Source: Paraburkholderia bryophila (GTDB lineage: Bacteria > Pseudomonadota > Gammaproteobacteria > Burkholderiales > Burkholderiaceae). Taken from it: DNA of 64,000 bases. The position numbers and the translations under genes were made by a program. How positions within the stretch are numbered: position 1 is the stretch's first letter; each line of letters starts with the position of its first letter. The stretch covers positions 1,426,001 through 1,490,000 of the forward strand of contig NZ_JACCAS010000001.1 of the NCBI RefSeq assembly GCF_013409255.1, given 5' to 3'. Below the pieces are notes generated by a model. That model made no database searches. It was not told the origin of the DNA and was given only the letters and a program-made list of their open reading frames with translations. Below, in pieces: positions 45,654 through 54,905 of the stretch.

Positions 45654-45827
45654 GCGATTCTGCGTTGCGCTCACGCCCGCTTTCTCACGCCGTTCCCCAC
45701 GGCCGGCAGCCGGTTTAATGCATGCAGCATAAACGACTCCTAGCTGAGTCGGCACATCGACAATCCGCTCAATTCGCGTTCAAACAACGGCGATAAATAT
45801 GATGTAATGGCCGGATCGGGCGCTGCA

Positions 45828-45853
45828 GCCGCCTGCCTCACCGTTCAGGCGGC
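45828..45853 (+). promoter_or_regulatory. Hairpin in the sensor kinase leader
   Basis: GCCGCCTG and CAGGCGGC pair around a 10-nt loop about 75 nt before the kinase ATG. An alternative stem TGCCTC / GAGGCA shares bases with it, so the two are mutually exclusive. It may be a leader structure or a weak terminator for the luxR-type gene; no function is shown. Confidence 0.35.
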
Positions 45854-45925
45854 GAGGCACGGGGAAAACGATCGTCAGGCTGAGCGCTCATCCGGATATT
45901 TCTGGCAGATTCCTATTCGACACCG

Positions 45926-47281
45926 ATGAGTACAACCCGAGTATCGCCGTGGGGCATTCGCAAGCTCACGTCACTGCGCGCGCTGCTCGCGCAGGCATTC
46001 GTCCCCGCCGGCCGCAACCTGCAGTACATGCACAACCGGATGCGTCCTCTCGCGATCATCGCGGTCATTGGCTTTCCGCTTTATTTCTACGTCTGGCACG
46101 ATCTGTTTCCGCAGCCTTACGAGAATCTGCCGCTGCGGATCGTCGGCTCCCTGCTGTTCATGCCCATGCTGTTCGCCGAGCATTGGCCGGCATCGCTCAA
46201 GCGCTTCATGCCGTACTACTGGTACGCGGCGGTGTTCTATTCGTTGCCGTTTTTCTTCACCTTCATGCTGTTGAAGAACAACGGCTCCGACGTGTGGATC
46301 CAGAGCGCGTTGATCGCCGCCTTCGTGCTCGTGCTGCTGCTCGACTGGCTGATGCTGCTGCTCAATTTCGTGATCGGCATCGGCGTAGCGTGCCTCGCCT
46401 ACTGGTTGACCACCCATCCCGCGGTCTTCAACACGGCCTATCCCACCCATCTCGCGATTTTCTCGTTCGCCGTGGCGATCGGCGTGCTGGCGAACTACGA
46501 CATGGAGCGCATCCGGATCGAGCAGGAGCGGGCCATGCTCGCCACCGCCGGCAGCATCGCGCATGAGTTGCGGACCCCGCTGCTCGCGATTCGCGCGGGC
46601 GCTTTAGGTCTGGGCCGCTATCTGCCGTCGCTGCTGGAAACCTATTCGATCGCGCAACAGGGCGAACTGCCGGTGCCGAAGATCCGCCGGGCCCATCTTC
46701 AGTCGATGGACGGTGTCATCTCCCGGATCGAACAGGAGGCGCTGCATTCGAACGCCATCATCGACATGTTGCTCGCGAATGCGCGCTTTACCGGCGGCTT
46801 CTCGCACGGCACCTTGCATTGCTCGATCGGCGAGTGCGTCAGAGCCGCGCTCGAACGCTATCCGTTTCGTGACGGCGAACGCGAGCGGGTGCTTACCGAC
46901 CTCGCGACGGACTTCACGTTTCACGGCGCGGACATGCTGATGACCCACGTGCTGTTCAACCTGCTCAAGAACGCGCTGCGCAGCATGGCGAGCGTCGACA
47001 GCGCGCTGATCTCGATCCGGCTCGTGACCGGGCCGCGGTCGAACCAGTTGCTGTTCCGCGATACCGGCGTGGGCATTGCACCCGATGTGGTGCCGCACAT
47101 CTTTACCCGCTTCTACACGTCGCCGGCCGGCGTCGACGACGCGTCGATCGGCACCGGCATCGGCCTGGCTTTTTGCCGCGACGTGATGCGCGACATGGGC
47201 GGCGCTATTGACTGTCAATCTGTCGAGGGCATGTTTACCGAATTCACCTTGACCTTCCCCCGAGCTGGAACAGGAACATGA
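45926..47281 (+). CDS. Six-TM sensor histidine kinase (CqsS/LqsS-like)
   Basis: Membrane sensor kinase, 451 aa. About six N-terminal helices (near 41-57, 70-85, 97-116, 124-142, 143-160, 175-190) with hardly any periplasmic domain, as in the alpha-hydroxyketone sensors CqsS, LqsS and JqsS. Then a dimerisation/His domain with H213 in IAHELRTPLLAIR, and a HATPase: N345 (FNLLKNALRSM), D379 (RDTGVGIAP), G409 (GTGIGLAFC). No receiver domain is attached, like LqsS and unlike CqsS. Its stop overlaps the next gene's ATG (ATGA), tying it to that response regulator. The facing autoinducer synthase gene supports the sensing role. No clear ribosome binding site precedes the start. Confidence 0.88.
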   Translation: MSTTRVSPWGIRKLTSLRALLAQAFVPAGRNLQYMHNRMRPLAIIAVIGFPLYFYVWHDLFPQPYENLPLRIVGSLLFMPMLFAEHWPASLKRFMPYYWYAAVFYSLPFFFTFMLLKNNGSDVWIQSALIAAFVLVLLLDWLMLLLNFVIGIGVACLAYWLTTHPAVFNTAYPTHLAIFSFAVAIGVLANYDMERIRIEQERAMLATAGSIAHELRTPLLAIRAGALGLGRYLPSLLETYSIAQQGELPVPKIRRAHLQSMDGVISRIEQEALHSNAIIDMLLANARFTGGFSHGTLHCSIGECVRAALERYPFRDGERERVLTDLATDFTFHGADMLMTHVLFNLLKNALRSMASVDSALISIRLVTGPRSNQLLFRDTGVGIAPDVVPHIFTRFYTSPAGVDDASIGTGIGLAFCRDVMRDMGGAIDCQSVEGMFTEFTLTFPRAGTGT

Positions 47282-48303
47282 GCACGATCAAGCCATTCTA
47301 TTTTCCGACGACCGTCACCTTCGTCGACGACAGTCCGACCTTCCTGTCGAATCTTTGCCTGCAACTCGACTCGCAGCTCGCATTTCAGCTCTTCAGCGCG
47401 CCGGCCGAAGCGCTGCAATTCGTCAACAGCAGCCCCAGGCCGAGTTCGCCGAACCAGCCGATCTTCGCGCCGTTCCGCGACCGTACCGACGAGGACGTCG
47501 CGCAGCAGGTCATTTCGCTGAGCGTCAACACCGTGCGCAACCAGGTGCACAACGCGCAGCGTTTTGGCGCGACCTCGGTGGTGGTGGTCGACTACGACAT
47601 GCCCGGTATGAACGGCCTCGAATTCTGCCGCCGCATGACCGACCCCGCCGTGCGCAAGATCATGCTGACCGGCAAGGCGGACGAGCACATCGCCGTGCAG
47701 AGTTTCAACGAGGGGATCATCGACCGCTTCATCCGCAAACAGGACGTGTCGGCGATCTCGTCACTGAATCGCGCGGTGCGCGACATGCAGAACGCTTATT
47801 TCGACAACATTTGCCACTCGATACTCGATACGCTGGCCCTGTCGGAGTACGCCTTTCTGCGCGACGAGGTGCTGGCCACGCGCGTGGCCGAGCTCTCCAG
47901 CGCGCTCGGCATCGTCGAACACTACCTCTCGTACAGTCCTTGCGGTCTGCTGATGCTCGACAGTAAAGGCAGCACGTATCTGCTGATCGTCCATACGCCG
48001 GAAACGTTGCGCGGCGTGCGTGAGATCGCCGTTGCGCAGGAGGCGCCCGCGGCTTTTCTGGCCGAGCTCGATAGCCACCGCCGTCTGCCCTACTTCTGGC
48101 AATCCGACGGCGACTACCCCGCGCAATGCACGACGTGGGAAGACTACATGTACCCCGCAACGCGATTGAGCGGCCGGCAGGAGTACGTGTACGCGGTGAT
48201 TCCGAATCCGCCTGGACTCGATCTGGAACGGGTGATCAGCTACGACAGCTATCTCGAGAAGCTTGACCGCGATATGGAAAAGACATGGCGCTCGAGGAAC
48301 TGA
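47278..48303 (+). CDS. Response regulator with enlarged receiver domain (LqsR-like)
   Basis: Response regulator, 341 aa, translated from an ATG overlapping the kinase stop and behind AGGAAC. The receiver has D17-D18 (VTFVDDSP), phospho-acceptor D105 (VVVVDYDMPGMNG), T121 (IMLTGKAD) and K134-region (RFIRKQD). The gap from the acidic pair to D105 is about 88 residues instead of the usual 45, so roughly 43 residues are inserted (about 50-93). No DNA-binding domain follows; the C-terminal 180 residues are of unknown fold. The layout resembles Legionella LqsR, the output of the LAI-1 pathway. Partner of the preceding kinase. Confidence 0.85.
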   Translation: MSTIKPFYFPTTVTFVDDSPTFLSNLCLQLDSQLAFQLFSAPAEALQFVNSSPRPSSPNQPIFAPFRDRTDEDVAQQVISLSVNTVRNQVHNAQRFGATSVVVVDYDMPGMNGLEFCRRMTDPAVRKIMLTGKADEHIAVQSFNEGIIDRFIRKQDVSAISSLNRAVRDMQNAYFDNICHSILDTLALSEYAFLRDEVLATRVAELSSALGIVEHYLSYSPCGLLMLDSKGSTYLLIVHTPETLRGVREIAVAQEAPAAFLAELDSHRRLPYFWQSDGDYPAQCTTWEDYMYPATRLSGRQEYVYAVIPNPPGLDLERVISYDSYLEKLDRDMEKTWRSRN

Positions 48304-48313
48304 GCGCCATGTC
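48282..48313 (-). terminator. Intrinsic terminator of the autoinducer synthase gene
   Basis: A perfect 12-bp stem (GACATGGCGCTC / GAGCGCCATGTC) with an 8-nt loop. On the minus strand it is followed by TTTTCC. It overlaps the stop codon of the convergent response regulator gene, so the last codons of that gene double as the terminator. Confidence 0.72.
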
Positions 48314-48322
48314 CGGCGGCTA

Positions 48323-49618
48323 TCAGGCCGCTACCGCGCTGTCCGCTTCCGTGCGTTCGCGGCTGCGTCGGCGTGGCGACAACTCGTCGCCGAGGCGACG
48401 CGTGGACGGCCATTTGTCGAGTTCGACCTCGCTGCGAATGTCGCGGCAAACACTCACCACCCGCTCGAGCTCGGCATCCGTCAACGCCGCGTGAGCCGAT
48501 AAGCGAATCAGCGCGCGGTTGCGCGGCGTAGCGGGCGCGCAGAACACCGAGCCGAAAATGCCGCGCGCCTCCAGTGCATCGCGCAACACGATCGTGCGTT
48601 GCTCGGTGCCCGCTTCGAGCGCGATGATCTGACTCTCGCTGCCGTTCAGGTTGTACCCTAGTTCCGTCAGGCGCTCGCGCAACCACGCGGCGCTCGCGGC
48701 CAATCTCGTGCGCCGCTCGTCCGACTCTTCGATCACCGACAAGGTCGCGTCCAGTCCGCTGAACTCATGCGGCAGTAGCGTGGAACTGAAGATCGACGGA
48801 TTGGCGCTGTACTTGAAGTACTCCTGGAAGTCGGCTGCAGCGGTAATAAAGCCTGCCCGGCCGGCGAACGCCTTCGCGAGACTGGCGGTGCGAAACGCAA
48901 CACGCGACTCGAGTCCGAGTTCGACGACGAGTCCCGCGCCGTGCGGACCGTGCGTGCCGAGCGAATGCGATTCATCGACGACGAACACGCACGCATGCCG
49001 TTCGCACACGTTCGCGAATTCGACGAGCGGGCAGACGCTGCCGTTCGTGCTGTAGATCGAATCGACCAGCACCACGCCCTGCCCGTGCCGCGCGATCTGC
49101 TGCTCGAGATGGCTCGCGTCGTTATGGCGGAACGCGATGGCTGTCGCGCCCGCAATGCGCACCCCTTCCCACAACGACATGTGCGCCATCATGTCGAGAT
49201 AGACGGGGGTCTGCGCGGTGGCGATCGCCGGAATCAGGCCGATATTCGCCGCGTAGCCGGACTGACACAGCACGCCGGCTTCCGCGTGCATGCATTTCGC
49301 GAGCCGGTTTTCGAACAGCGACAGCGGACAGTCGCCGCGCAGGAACACCGCCGACATGAGCAGGCCGTTGCCGTCCGCATATAACGTGTCGGCGGTCCGG
49401 TTGATGATGTCCGGATGCCGGGCAATCGCCAGATAGTCGTTACTCGACAGATGCAATGCATCGGCACCGGGCAGACGACCGCGCATGATGTGGCCGCCTC
49501 CCCATGTTTGCTGCACACGCTCATGGAAATAGCGCTCGACGCGCGAGGTCACGAAGTCCGGCAACGCGGCGTGCGGATACCGTTGCCCTTGCGTCAAGGG
49601 ATCGAGAACGTTTTTCAT
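48323..49618 (-). CDS. cqsA: Alpha-hydroxyketone autoinducer synthase (CqsA/LqsA family)
   Basis: PLP-dependent acyl-CoA:amino-acid condensing enzyme of the CqsA/LqsA/JqsA family (431 aa), making a CAI-1/LAI-1-like signal from an acyl-CoA and an amino acid or SAM. The internal aldimine Lys is K249 in RTASLAKAFAGRAGF; D215 and H218 are in VVDESHSLGTHGPHG; H146 is in MAHMSLWEG. The wording DESHSLGTHG and AHxSLWEG separates it from BioF and KBL, the related synthases. The ATG at 49618 follows AAGGAG. It converges on the sensor/response regulator pair, 19 bp apart. The C-terminal 25 residues are Arg/Ser-rich and probably disordered. Confidence 0.92.
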   Translation of the reverse strand: MKNVLDPLTQGQRYPHAALPDFVTSRVERYFHERVQQTWGGGHIMRGRLPGADALHLSSNDYLAIARHPDIINRTADTLYADGNGLLMSAVFLRGDCPLSLFENRLAKCMHAEAGVLCQSGYAANIGLIPAIATAQTPVYLDMMAHMSLWEGVRIAGATAIAFRHNDASHLEQQIARHGQGVVLVDSIYSTNGSVCPLVEFANVCERHACVFVVDESHSLGTHGPHGAGLVVELGLESRVAFRTASLAKAFAGRAGFITAAADFQEYFKYSANPSIFSSTLLPHEFSGLDATLSVIEESDERRTRLAASAAWLRERLTELGYNLNGSESQIIALEAGTEQRTIVLRDALEARGIFGSVFCAPATPRNRALIRLSAHAALTDAELERVVSVCRDIRSEVELDKWPSTRRLGDELSPRRRSRERTEADSAVAA

Positions 49619-49844
49619 ACAAGCTCCTTATGGTTGGCTGCCAATAGCGGTCAGCGGGTCCATAGTGAGCCTGTCATTTATGACGTGTCAGGAAAACCGG
49701 ACGAGCAATCCTGCTAGAAAGTGGTCTTTTTCAAGCGGTATTTGATGAAATCGGCACGTCGGTACCGAGTGGCTTACGCGGCTCCATGCGCAATGCATAA
49801 CATCGCATTTTTCGATACACGACGAAGCCAATCCCGGTGCGTCG

Positions 49845-51266
49845 TCACAACACGCCAAGCAACGATTTCGGTTCGAGGAACGCTTCGATTCCGAAGGTGC
49901 CGTACTCGCGCCCAATACCGGATTGTTTGAAACCGCCGAACGGCGCGGCCGGTTCATGCGCGAGCGTGTTGACGAGCACGCGTCCCGCTTCGATTCGCGA
50001 CGCGACTTCATGGGCCCGCGCTTTGTCTCGCGACAGCACGTACGCCTGCAAACCGTACGGCGTGTCGTTACCGATCGCAATCGCCTCTTCCGTATCGCCG
50101 TAACCGATGATCGACAGAACCGGGCCGAAGATCTCTTCACGCGCGATCGTCATGGTGTTGGTAACGTCGCTGAACACGGTCGGGCGCACGAACCAGCCGG
50201 CGTCGATGCCGTCGGGCCGCCCTTCGCCACCCGCGATCAGGCGTGCGCCTTCGTCGATGCCGATACGGATATAGCGCTGCACGCGTTCCCACTGTTTCTG
50301 GCTGACCATGGGGCCGACCGTGGTGTTGGGATCGCGTGGATCGCCTGCTTGCGTGAGCGCGACCTCCTGTTGCACACGCGCTTCGAATTCCGCGAGCCGT
50401 TCGCGCGGCACCAGAATGCGCGTCCCGGCGATACAGGCCTGACCGCTATTCATGAAACCGGCCTGAATCGCGAGCGGCACGGCTTCGTCGAAGTTGGCGT
50501 CGTCGAGCACGATCACCGGCGACTTGCCGCCGAGTTCGAGCGTCACCCGCTTCAGGGTCTCCGACGCCGTGCGCAAGATCGACTTGCCGACGGCGGTGGA
50601 ACCGGTGAACGAGATCTTCGCGACGTCGGGATGCGCGCTGATCTGCGCGCCGACCGTTTCGCCGCGCCCTGTGACGATGTTGAACACACCGGCGGGCAAG
50701 CCTGCTTCGTGCAGCGCTTCGGTGACGATGCGCGTCTGGATCGCGCTCATTTCGCTCGGCTTGATGACCGCCGTGCAGCCCGCCGCCAACGCCGTCGCCA
50801 ACTTGCCGCAGATGAAGCCCGCGTTGCTATTCCACGGGGTAATCAGACCCGCGACGCCCAAGGGCTGCATCACCACTTCGGCCGTGCCGGCACGGCGCGT
50901 GAACGCGTAGTCCTGCAAGACTTTCGCCGCTTCGAGCAACACGTTGCTCGCGTGTTGCGCCATCCAGCGGCCACGCGATACGGGTGCGCCGTATTCTTCG
51001 GTGATGGCTTCGTAGAGTTCGTCTTCTTTCGCGGCGACGGCTTCGTGCATCCGCTTCAACATTGCGATGCGTTCGCTTTTGGTGGTGCGGGAGACGCTTG
51101 CGAACGCACGCTTCGCAGCGGAGATGGCGTCTTGCGCGTCCTGCGCGTCGGCAAGGCGCACGCGGCCGATTACCTGCTCGGTGGCTGGGTTGAAGAGGTC
51201 GAATAATTCGCTGCCGTGCGGCGTGACGAATTGGCCGTCGATATAGATTTTGTCGATGAGTTGCAT
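49845..51266 (-). CDS. NAD(P)-dependent aldehyde dehydrogenase
   Basis: ALDH-superfamily enzyme of 473 aa oxidising an aldehyde to an acid. The ATG at 51266 is preceded by AGGAA at a long spacing. Catalytic Glu in TLELGGKSPVIVLDDANF and Cys in FMNSGQACIAGTRI; cofactor contacts in GLITPWNSNAGFICGK and the PSEMS helix start; the C-terminal EIFGPVLSIIGYGDTEEAI is typical. Substrate unassigned; betaine-aldehyde or semialdehyde types look alike at this level. It diverges from a LysR gene across 123 bp, which probably controls it. Confidence 0.92.
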   Translation of the reverse strand: MQLIDKIYIDGQFVTPHGSELFDLFNPATEQVIGRVRLADAQDAQDAISAAKRAFASVSRTTKSERIAMLKRMHEAVAAKEDELYEAITEEYGAPVSRGRWMAQHASNVLLEAAKVLQDYAFTRRAGTAEVVMQPLGVAGLITPWNSNAGFICGKLATALAAGCTAVIKPSEMSAIQTRIVTEALHEAGLPAGVFNIVTGRGETVGAQISAHPDVAKISFTGSTAVGKSILRTASETLKRVTLELGGKSPVIVLDDANFDEAVPLAIQAGFMNSGQACIAGTRILVPRERLAEFEARVQQEVALTQAGDPRDPNTTVGPMVSQKQWERVQRYIRIGIDEGARLIAGGEGRPDGIDAGWFVRPTVFSDVTNTMTIAREEIFGPVLSIIGYGDTEEAIAIGNDTPYGLQAYVLSRDKARAHEVASRIEAGRVLVNTLAHEPAAPFGGFKQSGIGREYGTFGIEAFLEPKSLLGVL

Positions 51267-51389
51267 GGTGGGTTCGGTTCCTTTTTTCGTTCCCGCTGCG
51301 GGGAATGGGTTGACAGGTAGAAGATAGATCGAACTCATTGCAATGACTAGCCGTACAATCAGGCATGACTTGTTGAATGATTTAGGACA

Positions 51390-52331
51390 ATGAGAACTTC
51401 GGGACTGGGTGAACTGGAAGCGGTGCTGGCCGTTGCGCGTCATCGTAGTTTTCGGGCGGCCGCGACTGAGCTCGGTGTGTCGACGTCGGCGCTGAGTCAT
51501 GCGGTCGCGGCGCTGGAAGCGCGTATGGGCGTGCGGCTTTTTAACCGTACGACGCGCAGCGTGTCGCTATCTGAAGCGGGCGCGCAGTTTGTCGACAGCG
51601 TGGCGCCGGCGATCGCGACAATTCGCGGCGCGATCGAACAGGCTGGTAGCTTGCGCGACACGCCGGCGGGGACATTGCGCATCAACTCGTCGGTAGGCGC
51701 GGCGCGGCAGGCTATGCCGATGTTTATCGACTTCCTGCAGCGCTATCCCGATGTGAAGCTCGATCTGGTCACCGAGGGGCGGTTGATCGATATCGTCGTC
51801 GATGGTTTCGATGCTGGGATACGTCTCGCTGACATCGTGCCGCAGGACATGATCGCGGTGCCGTTCGGGCAGCAGCAAAGGTTCGCTGTGGTCGGCAGCC
51901 CGGCGTATTTCGCGCGTTATAAACCGCCGCGTACGCCGGCGGATTTGCATGCGCATAGCTGTATTCGCAGCAGGATGCCGAGTGGCGGGATTTATCAGTG
52001 GGAGTTCGAGCGGCGCGGGGAGACGGTGCGTGTCGACGGTAAAGGTGTGCTGACGCTCGATGAACCGAATCTGATGCTGGAAGCTGCGCGTGCGGGGCTT
52101 GGCTTGGCTTATCTGACTGAGTGGAATGTTGCCGCGGATCTGAAGGCCGGCACGTTGGTGCGGGTGCTCGCGGATTGGACTCAGCCGATGGATGGGCTGT
52201 GTTTGTATTATCCGGGGCGCCGGCATGTGCCGGCGGCGTTGCGGGCGTTGATTGGGGTGATTCGGGAGGGGGTGGTGGGGAAGAAGGTGCGGGGGACGGT
52301 GGCGGGGAGGCGTGTGAAGGCGAAGGGTTGA
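51390..52331 (+). CDS. LysR-family transcriptional regulator
   Basis: LysR regulator (313 aa) with HTH MRTSGLGELEAVLAVARHRS to TSALSHAVAALEARMGVRLF and an effector domain (GTLRINSSVGAARQAMPMFI). ATG behind AGGA. It is divergent from the aldehyde dehydrogenase gene and the likely regulator of it. The last 90 codons shift to G- and T-rich wobble (for example a Gly/Val-rich end), and the C-terminus is unusually basic (KKVRGTVAGRRVKAKG). Confidence 0.92.
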   Translation: MRTSGLGELEAVLAVARHRSFRAAATELGVSTSALSHAVAALEARMGVRLFNRTTRSVSLSEAGAQFVDSVAPAIATIRGAIEQAGSLRDTPAGTLRINSSVGAARQAMPMFIDFLQRYPDVKLDLVTEGRLIDIVVDGFDAGIRLADIVPQDMIAVPFGQQQRFAVVGSPAYFARYKPPRTPADLHAHSCIRSRMPSGGIYQWEFERRGETVRVDGKGVLTLDEPNLMLEAARAGLGLAYLTEWNVAADLKAGTLVRVLADWTQPMDGLCLYYPGRRHVPAALRALIGVIREGVVGKKVRGTVAGRRVKAKG

Positions 52332-52511
52332 AGAGCCGAGTGTTCGCCGCTCGGGTTGTGGATTCGGGGAAAATTGAACATGCCGAATATAACGCCTGTT
52401 TTTCTTATATCGCTCCGTCCATAAACTTCCCCGACGTCAAATGCCCGCTGTTGATCGCACTGGCCTGCTTACACACCCCGCTACCGTGACAACGCCATCA
52501 TCGATCCTCCA

Positions 52512-53414
52512 TCACGCCGCAAACCGCCCGGCCATCTCTCGCATCGTTTCGGTCGTCAATGCCAGAAAAGCCTCGACAATCGGATTGGTGTGCTGCAGTT
52601 GCGGGCAAACGGTAAACCCGCGGAATATCACGTCGGGGGAAAACGGACGGAACACGATCCGCTCCGGGTTCGTATCCAGCGTGGCCAGCGGGTTCACGAT
52701 GCCGATCCCCAACCCGCGCGACACCATGGCGCAAATCGTCGCGCCATAAGGCGTTTCGATAGTCGGCACCTGATTCGTTTCCGCTTGCCGCAACACCCGG
52801 TCGAGCGACGAACGCGTGTCGTCGGCATACGACGGCAGGATCAGACTTTGATCGCGCAAATCGCGCGCGTGAATCTGCTGGCGCGCGGCAAGCGGATGCC
52901 CGGCCGGCAGCGCGCATACGCCCGCCAGACGATACAGCTCGGCGCTGGTGACACCGAACGCATCCGGCGTGGTGGTGGCGAAACCGATATCGCAATACGC
53001 CGCCGACGCCCAGCGCTGGATCGTCCCTTCGCTGCGCATTTCCAGCGACACCGCAATGCGCGGATACGCCGCGAGAAAGCGCTCGAGCACCATCGGCACA
53101 AACGACAACGCGAGCACCGGCGCAGCCACGAGCCGCAAACGTCCCGTCCCGAGCTGGCGAATCTCGCGGGCCGAATGAGCGAGCTTCTCCAGCCCGACGA
53201 AACTCCGGTCCACTTCGCGATAGAACGCGCTGCCCGAATCCGTGGCCTGTATCCGGCCGCCGTTACGTGTGAACAATGCGAGGCCGGTCGATTCCTCCAG
53301 CTCGGCAATCAACCGGCTAATGCTCGGCTGCGACGTGCCGAGCTCCTCGGCAGCCGCCGTCATCGACCCGCGCAGCATCACCAGCCTGAATGCCTCGATT
53401 TGCCGCTGATTCAC
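52512..53414 (-). CDS. LysR-family regulator (OccR/NocR-like)
   Basis: LysR regulator (300 aa from a GTG at 53414; the open frame reaches 53555 but the added residues are not LysR-like). It begins VNQRQIEAFRLVMLRGSMTA, closely like OccR/NocR of octopine and nopaline catabolism, with HTH core SQPSISRLIAELEESTGLAL and an effector domain from about residue 90. It lies divergent to the FAD-oxidoreductase/ABC operon at 53554 (139 bp), which encodes opine- or amino-acid-type catabolic functions, so it is the likely activator of that operon. Confidence 0.9.
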   Translation of the reverse strand: MNQRQIEAFRLVMLRGSMTAAAEELGTSQPSISRLIAELEESTGLALFTRNGGRIQATDSGSAFYREVDRSFVGLEKLAHSAREIRQLGTGRLRLVAAPVLALSFVPMVLERFLAAYPRIAVSLEMRSEGTIQRWASAAYCDIGFATTTPDAFGVTSAELYRLAGVCALPAGHPLAARQQIHARDLRDQSLILPSYADDTRSSLDRVLRQAETNQVPTIETPYGATICAMVSRGLGIGIVNPLATLDTNPERIVFRPFSPDVIFRGFTVCPQLQHTNPIVEAFLALTTETMREMAGRFAA

Positions 53415-53553
53415 CCTGCCCGCCCTGTCAGTTAACGCGACCTGTTGATCAGCTTGCCATATCAAAAATGAATGGCAGACGTTTTTGTCCGTATTTGACC
53501 GGATAAACGGCGCAAACCTACACTGGGTCGCAACAGTCAACCGCGAAGATTCC

Positions 53554-54876
53554 ATGCGACCCGACGCACTACTTTTTCACGACGATTTCAAGCTCGCGCC
53601 CTACTGGTGGGACGCGGCGCCGCCCGAAACGGCGCGCGAGCCGTTGCCCGAGCGCGTCGATCTGGCGATCGTCGGCAGCGGTTACTGCGGCCTGTCCGCT
53701 GCCGCGGAAGCCGCGCGTCAGGGCGCGAGCGTCGCCGTGCTCGACGCCGCGGAACTCGGCGCGGGTGGCAGCACACGCAGCGGCGGGATGGTGTCGAGCG
53801 GGCAAAAGCTCGCGTTGACCAACGCGATTCGAGGCGTCTCCCCTGACCGCCTGAGCCGCCTGATGCGCGAATCGATGGCGAGTTTCGAATACCTGCAACA
53901 AATCATCGTCGACGAAGCGCTCGACGCCGATCTGCAGATCACCGGCCGCTTCTTCGGCGCCTTCACGCAAGGACATTTTGAGCATCTGCGCAAACAGGGC
54001 GATCTGCTGCGCGAGAAAACCGGCGTGACGGTGCACGTGATTCCTCGCGCGGAACAACGCGCGCTGATCGGCTCGGATTACTACTACGGCGGCATTCTTG
54101 TCGATGAATACGGCGGCCTGCATACGGCCAAATATCATCGCGCGCTACGACAGCTTGCGCGGCGACGGGGAGCGAGCCTGCATTCGCACGCCGCGGTGGA
54201 GCGAATCGAGCGGCACGGCACGCGCTTTCATGTGCACACCGCCCGCGGTCGCATCGACGCGAAGCAGGTGCTGGTCGCCACCAACGGCTACACCGGCCCG
54301 CTATTGCCGTTCCTGTCGCGGCGCGTGTTGCCGGTGGCGAGTTACCAGATCGCGACCGAGCCGCTGCCCGCCGGACTGATGGCCGCGCTCAACCCCGGCC
54401 GCAGAATGATCAGCGACTCGAAACGCAATCTGTTTTACACGCGGCCCTCGCCGGACGGCACCCGCATGATCTTCGGCTCGCGGCCGGCCATTCGCGAAGT
54501 GAGCGAACGCGAGGCCGCGCGAATTCTGTACGCGAAGATGATCGAGCTTTGGCCCGCGCTGCGCGACGTGCGCGTCACGCACGCATGGAAAGGCTATGTG
54601 GCGATGACCGGAGACAGGCTTGCGCATATTGGCGTGCACGATGGCATTCACCATGCGCTCGGCTGCAATGGCAATGGCGTCGCGCTGATGAGTTATCTCG
54701 GGCAGCGCGTCGCGCGGCACCTGCTTGGCCTCGACGCCGCGCCGGGCGCGTTCGGCGAGGGCTCGTTCCCAATCAGCGCCGCGGGCATGGCGAGCCGCTG
54801 GGCCGTGCCGGTCGGCACCGCACTCTACCAACTCGACGACCTGTGGGACGGCCGCGCACGCGCCGCCCTGTCGTGA
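53554..54876 (+). CDS. FAD-dependent amine/amino-acid oxidoreductase (PuuB/OrdL-like)
   Basis: COG0665-type FAD oxidoreductase of 440 aa, similar to gamma-glutamylputrescine oxidase. The N-terminal Rossmann FAD motif is [20 protein letters not shown] (GxGxxG), followed by [40 protein letters not shown] and the C-terminal [18 protein letters not shown] are further family landmarks. Start chosen at the ATG 53554 (weak GAAG site). First gene of an operon encoding an amino-acid ABC importer, a second oxidoreductase and an SDR; it likely oxidises the imported amine, amino acid or opine. Confidence 0.88.
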   Translation: MRPDALLFHDDFKLAPYWWDAAPPETAREPLPERVDLAIVGSGYCGLSAAAEAARQGASVAVLDAAELGAGGSTRSGGMVSSGQKLALTNAIRGVSPDRLSRLMRESMASFEYLQQIIVDEALDADLQITGRFFGAFTQGHFEHLRKQGDLLREKTGVTVHVIPRAEQRALIGSDYYYGGILVDEYGGLHTAKYHRALRQLARRRGASLHSHAAVERIERHGTRFHVHTARGRIDAKQVLVATNGYTGPLLPFLSRRVLPVASYQIATEPLPAGLMAALNPGRRMISDSKRNLFYTRPSPDGTRMIFGSRPAIREVSEREAARILYAKMIELWPALRDVRVTHAWKGYVAMTGDRLAHIGVHDGIHHALGCNGNGVALMSYLGQRVARHLLGLDAAPGAFGEGSFPISAAGMASRWAVPVGTALYQLDDLWDGRARAALS

Positions 54877-54905
54877 AACACGTCGATATCAACCAGGAGC
54901 CGCAG

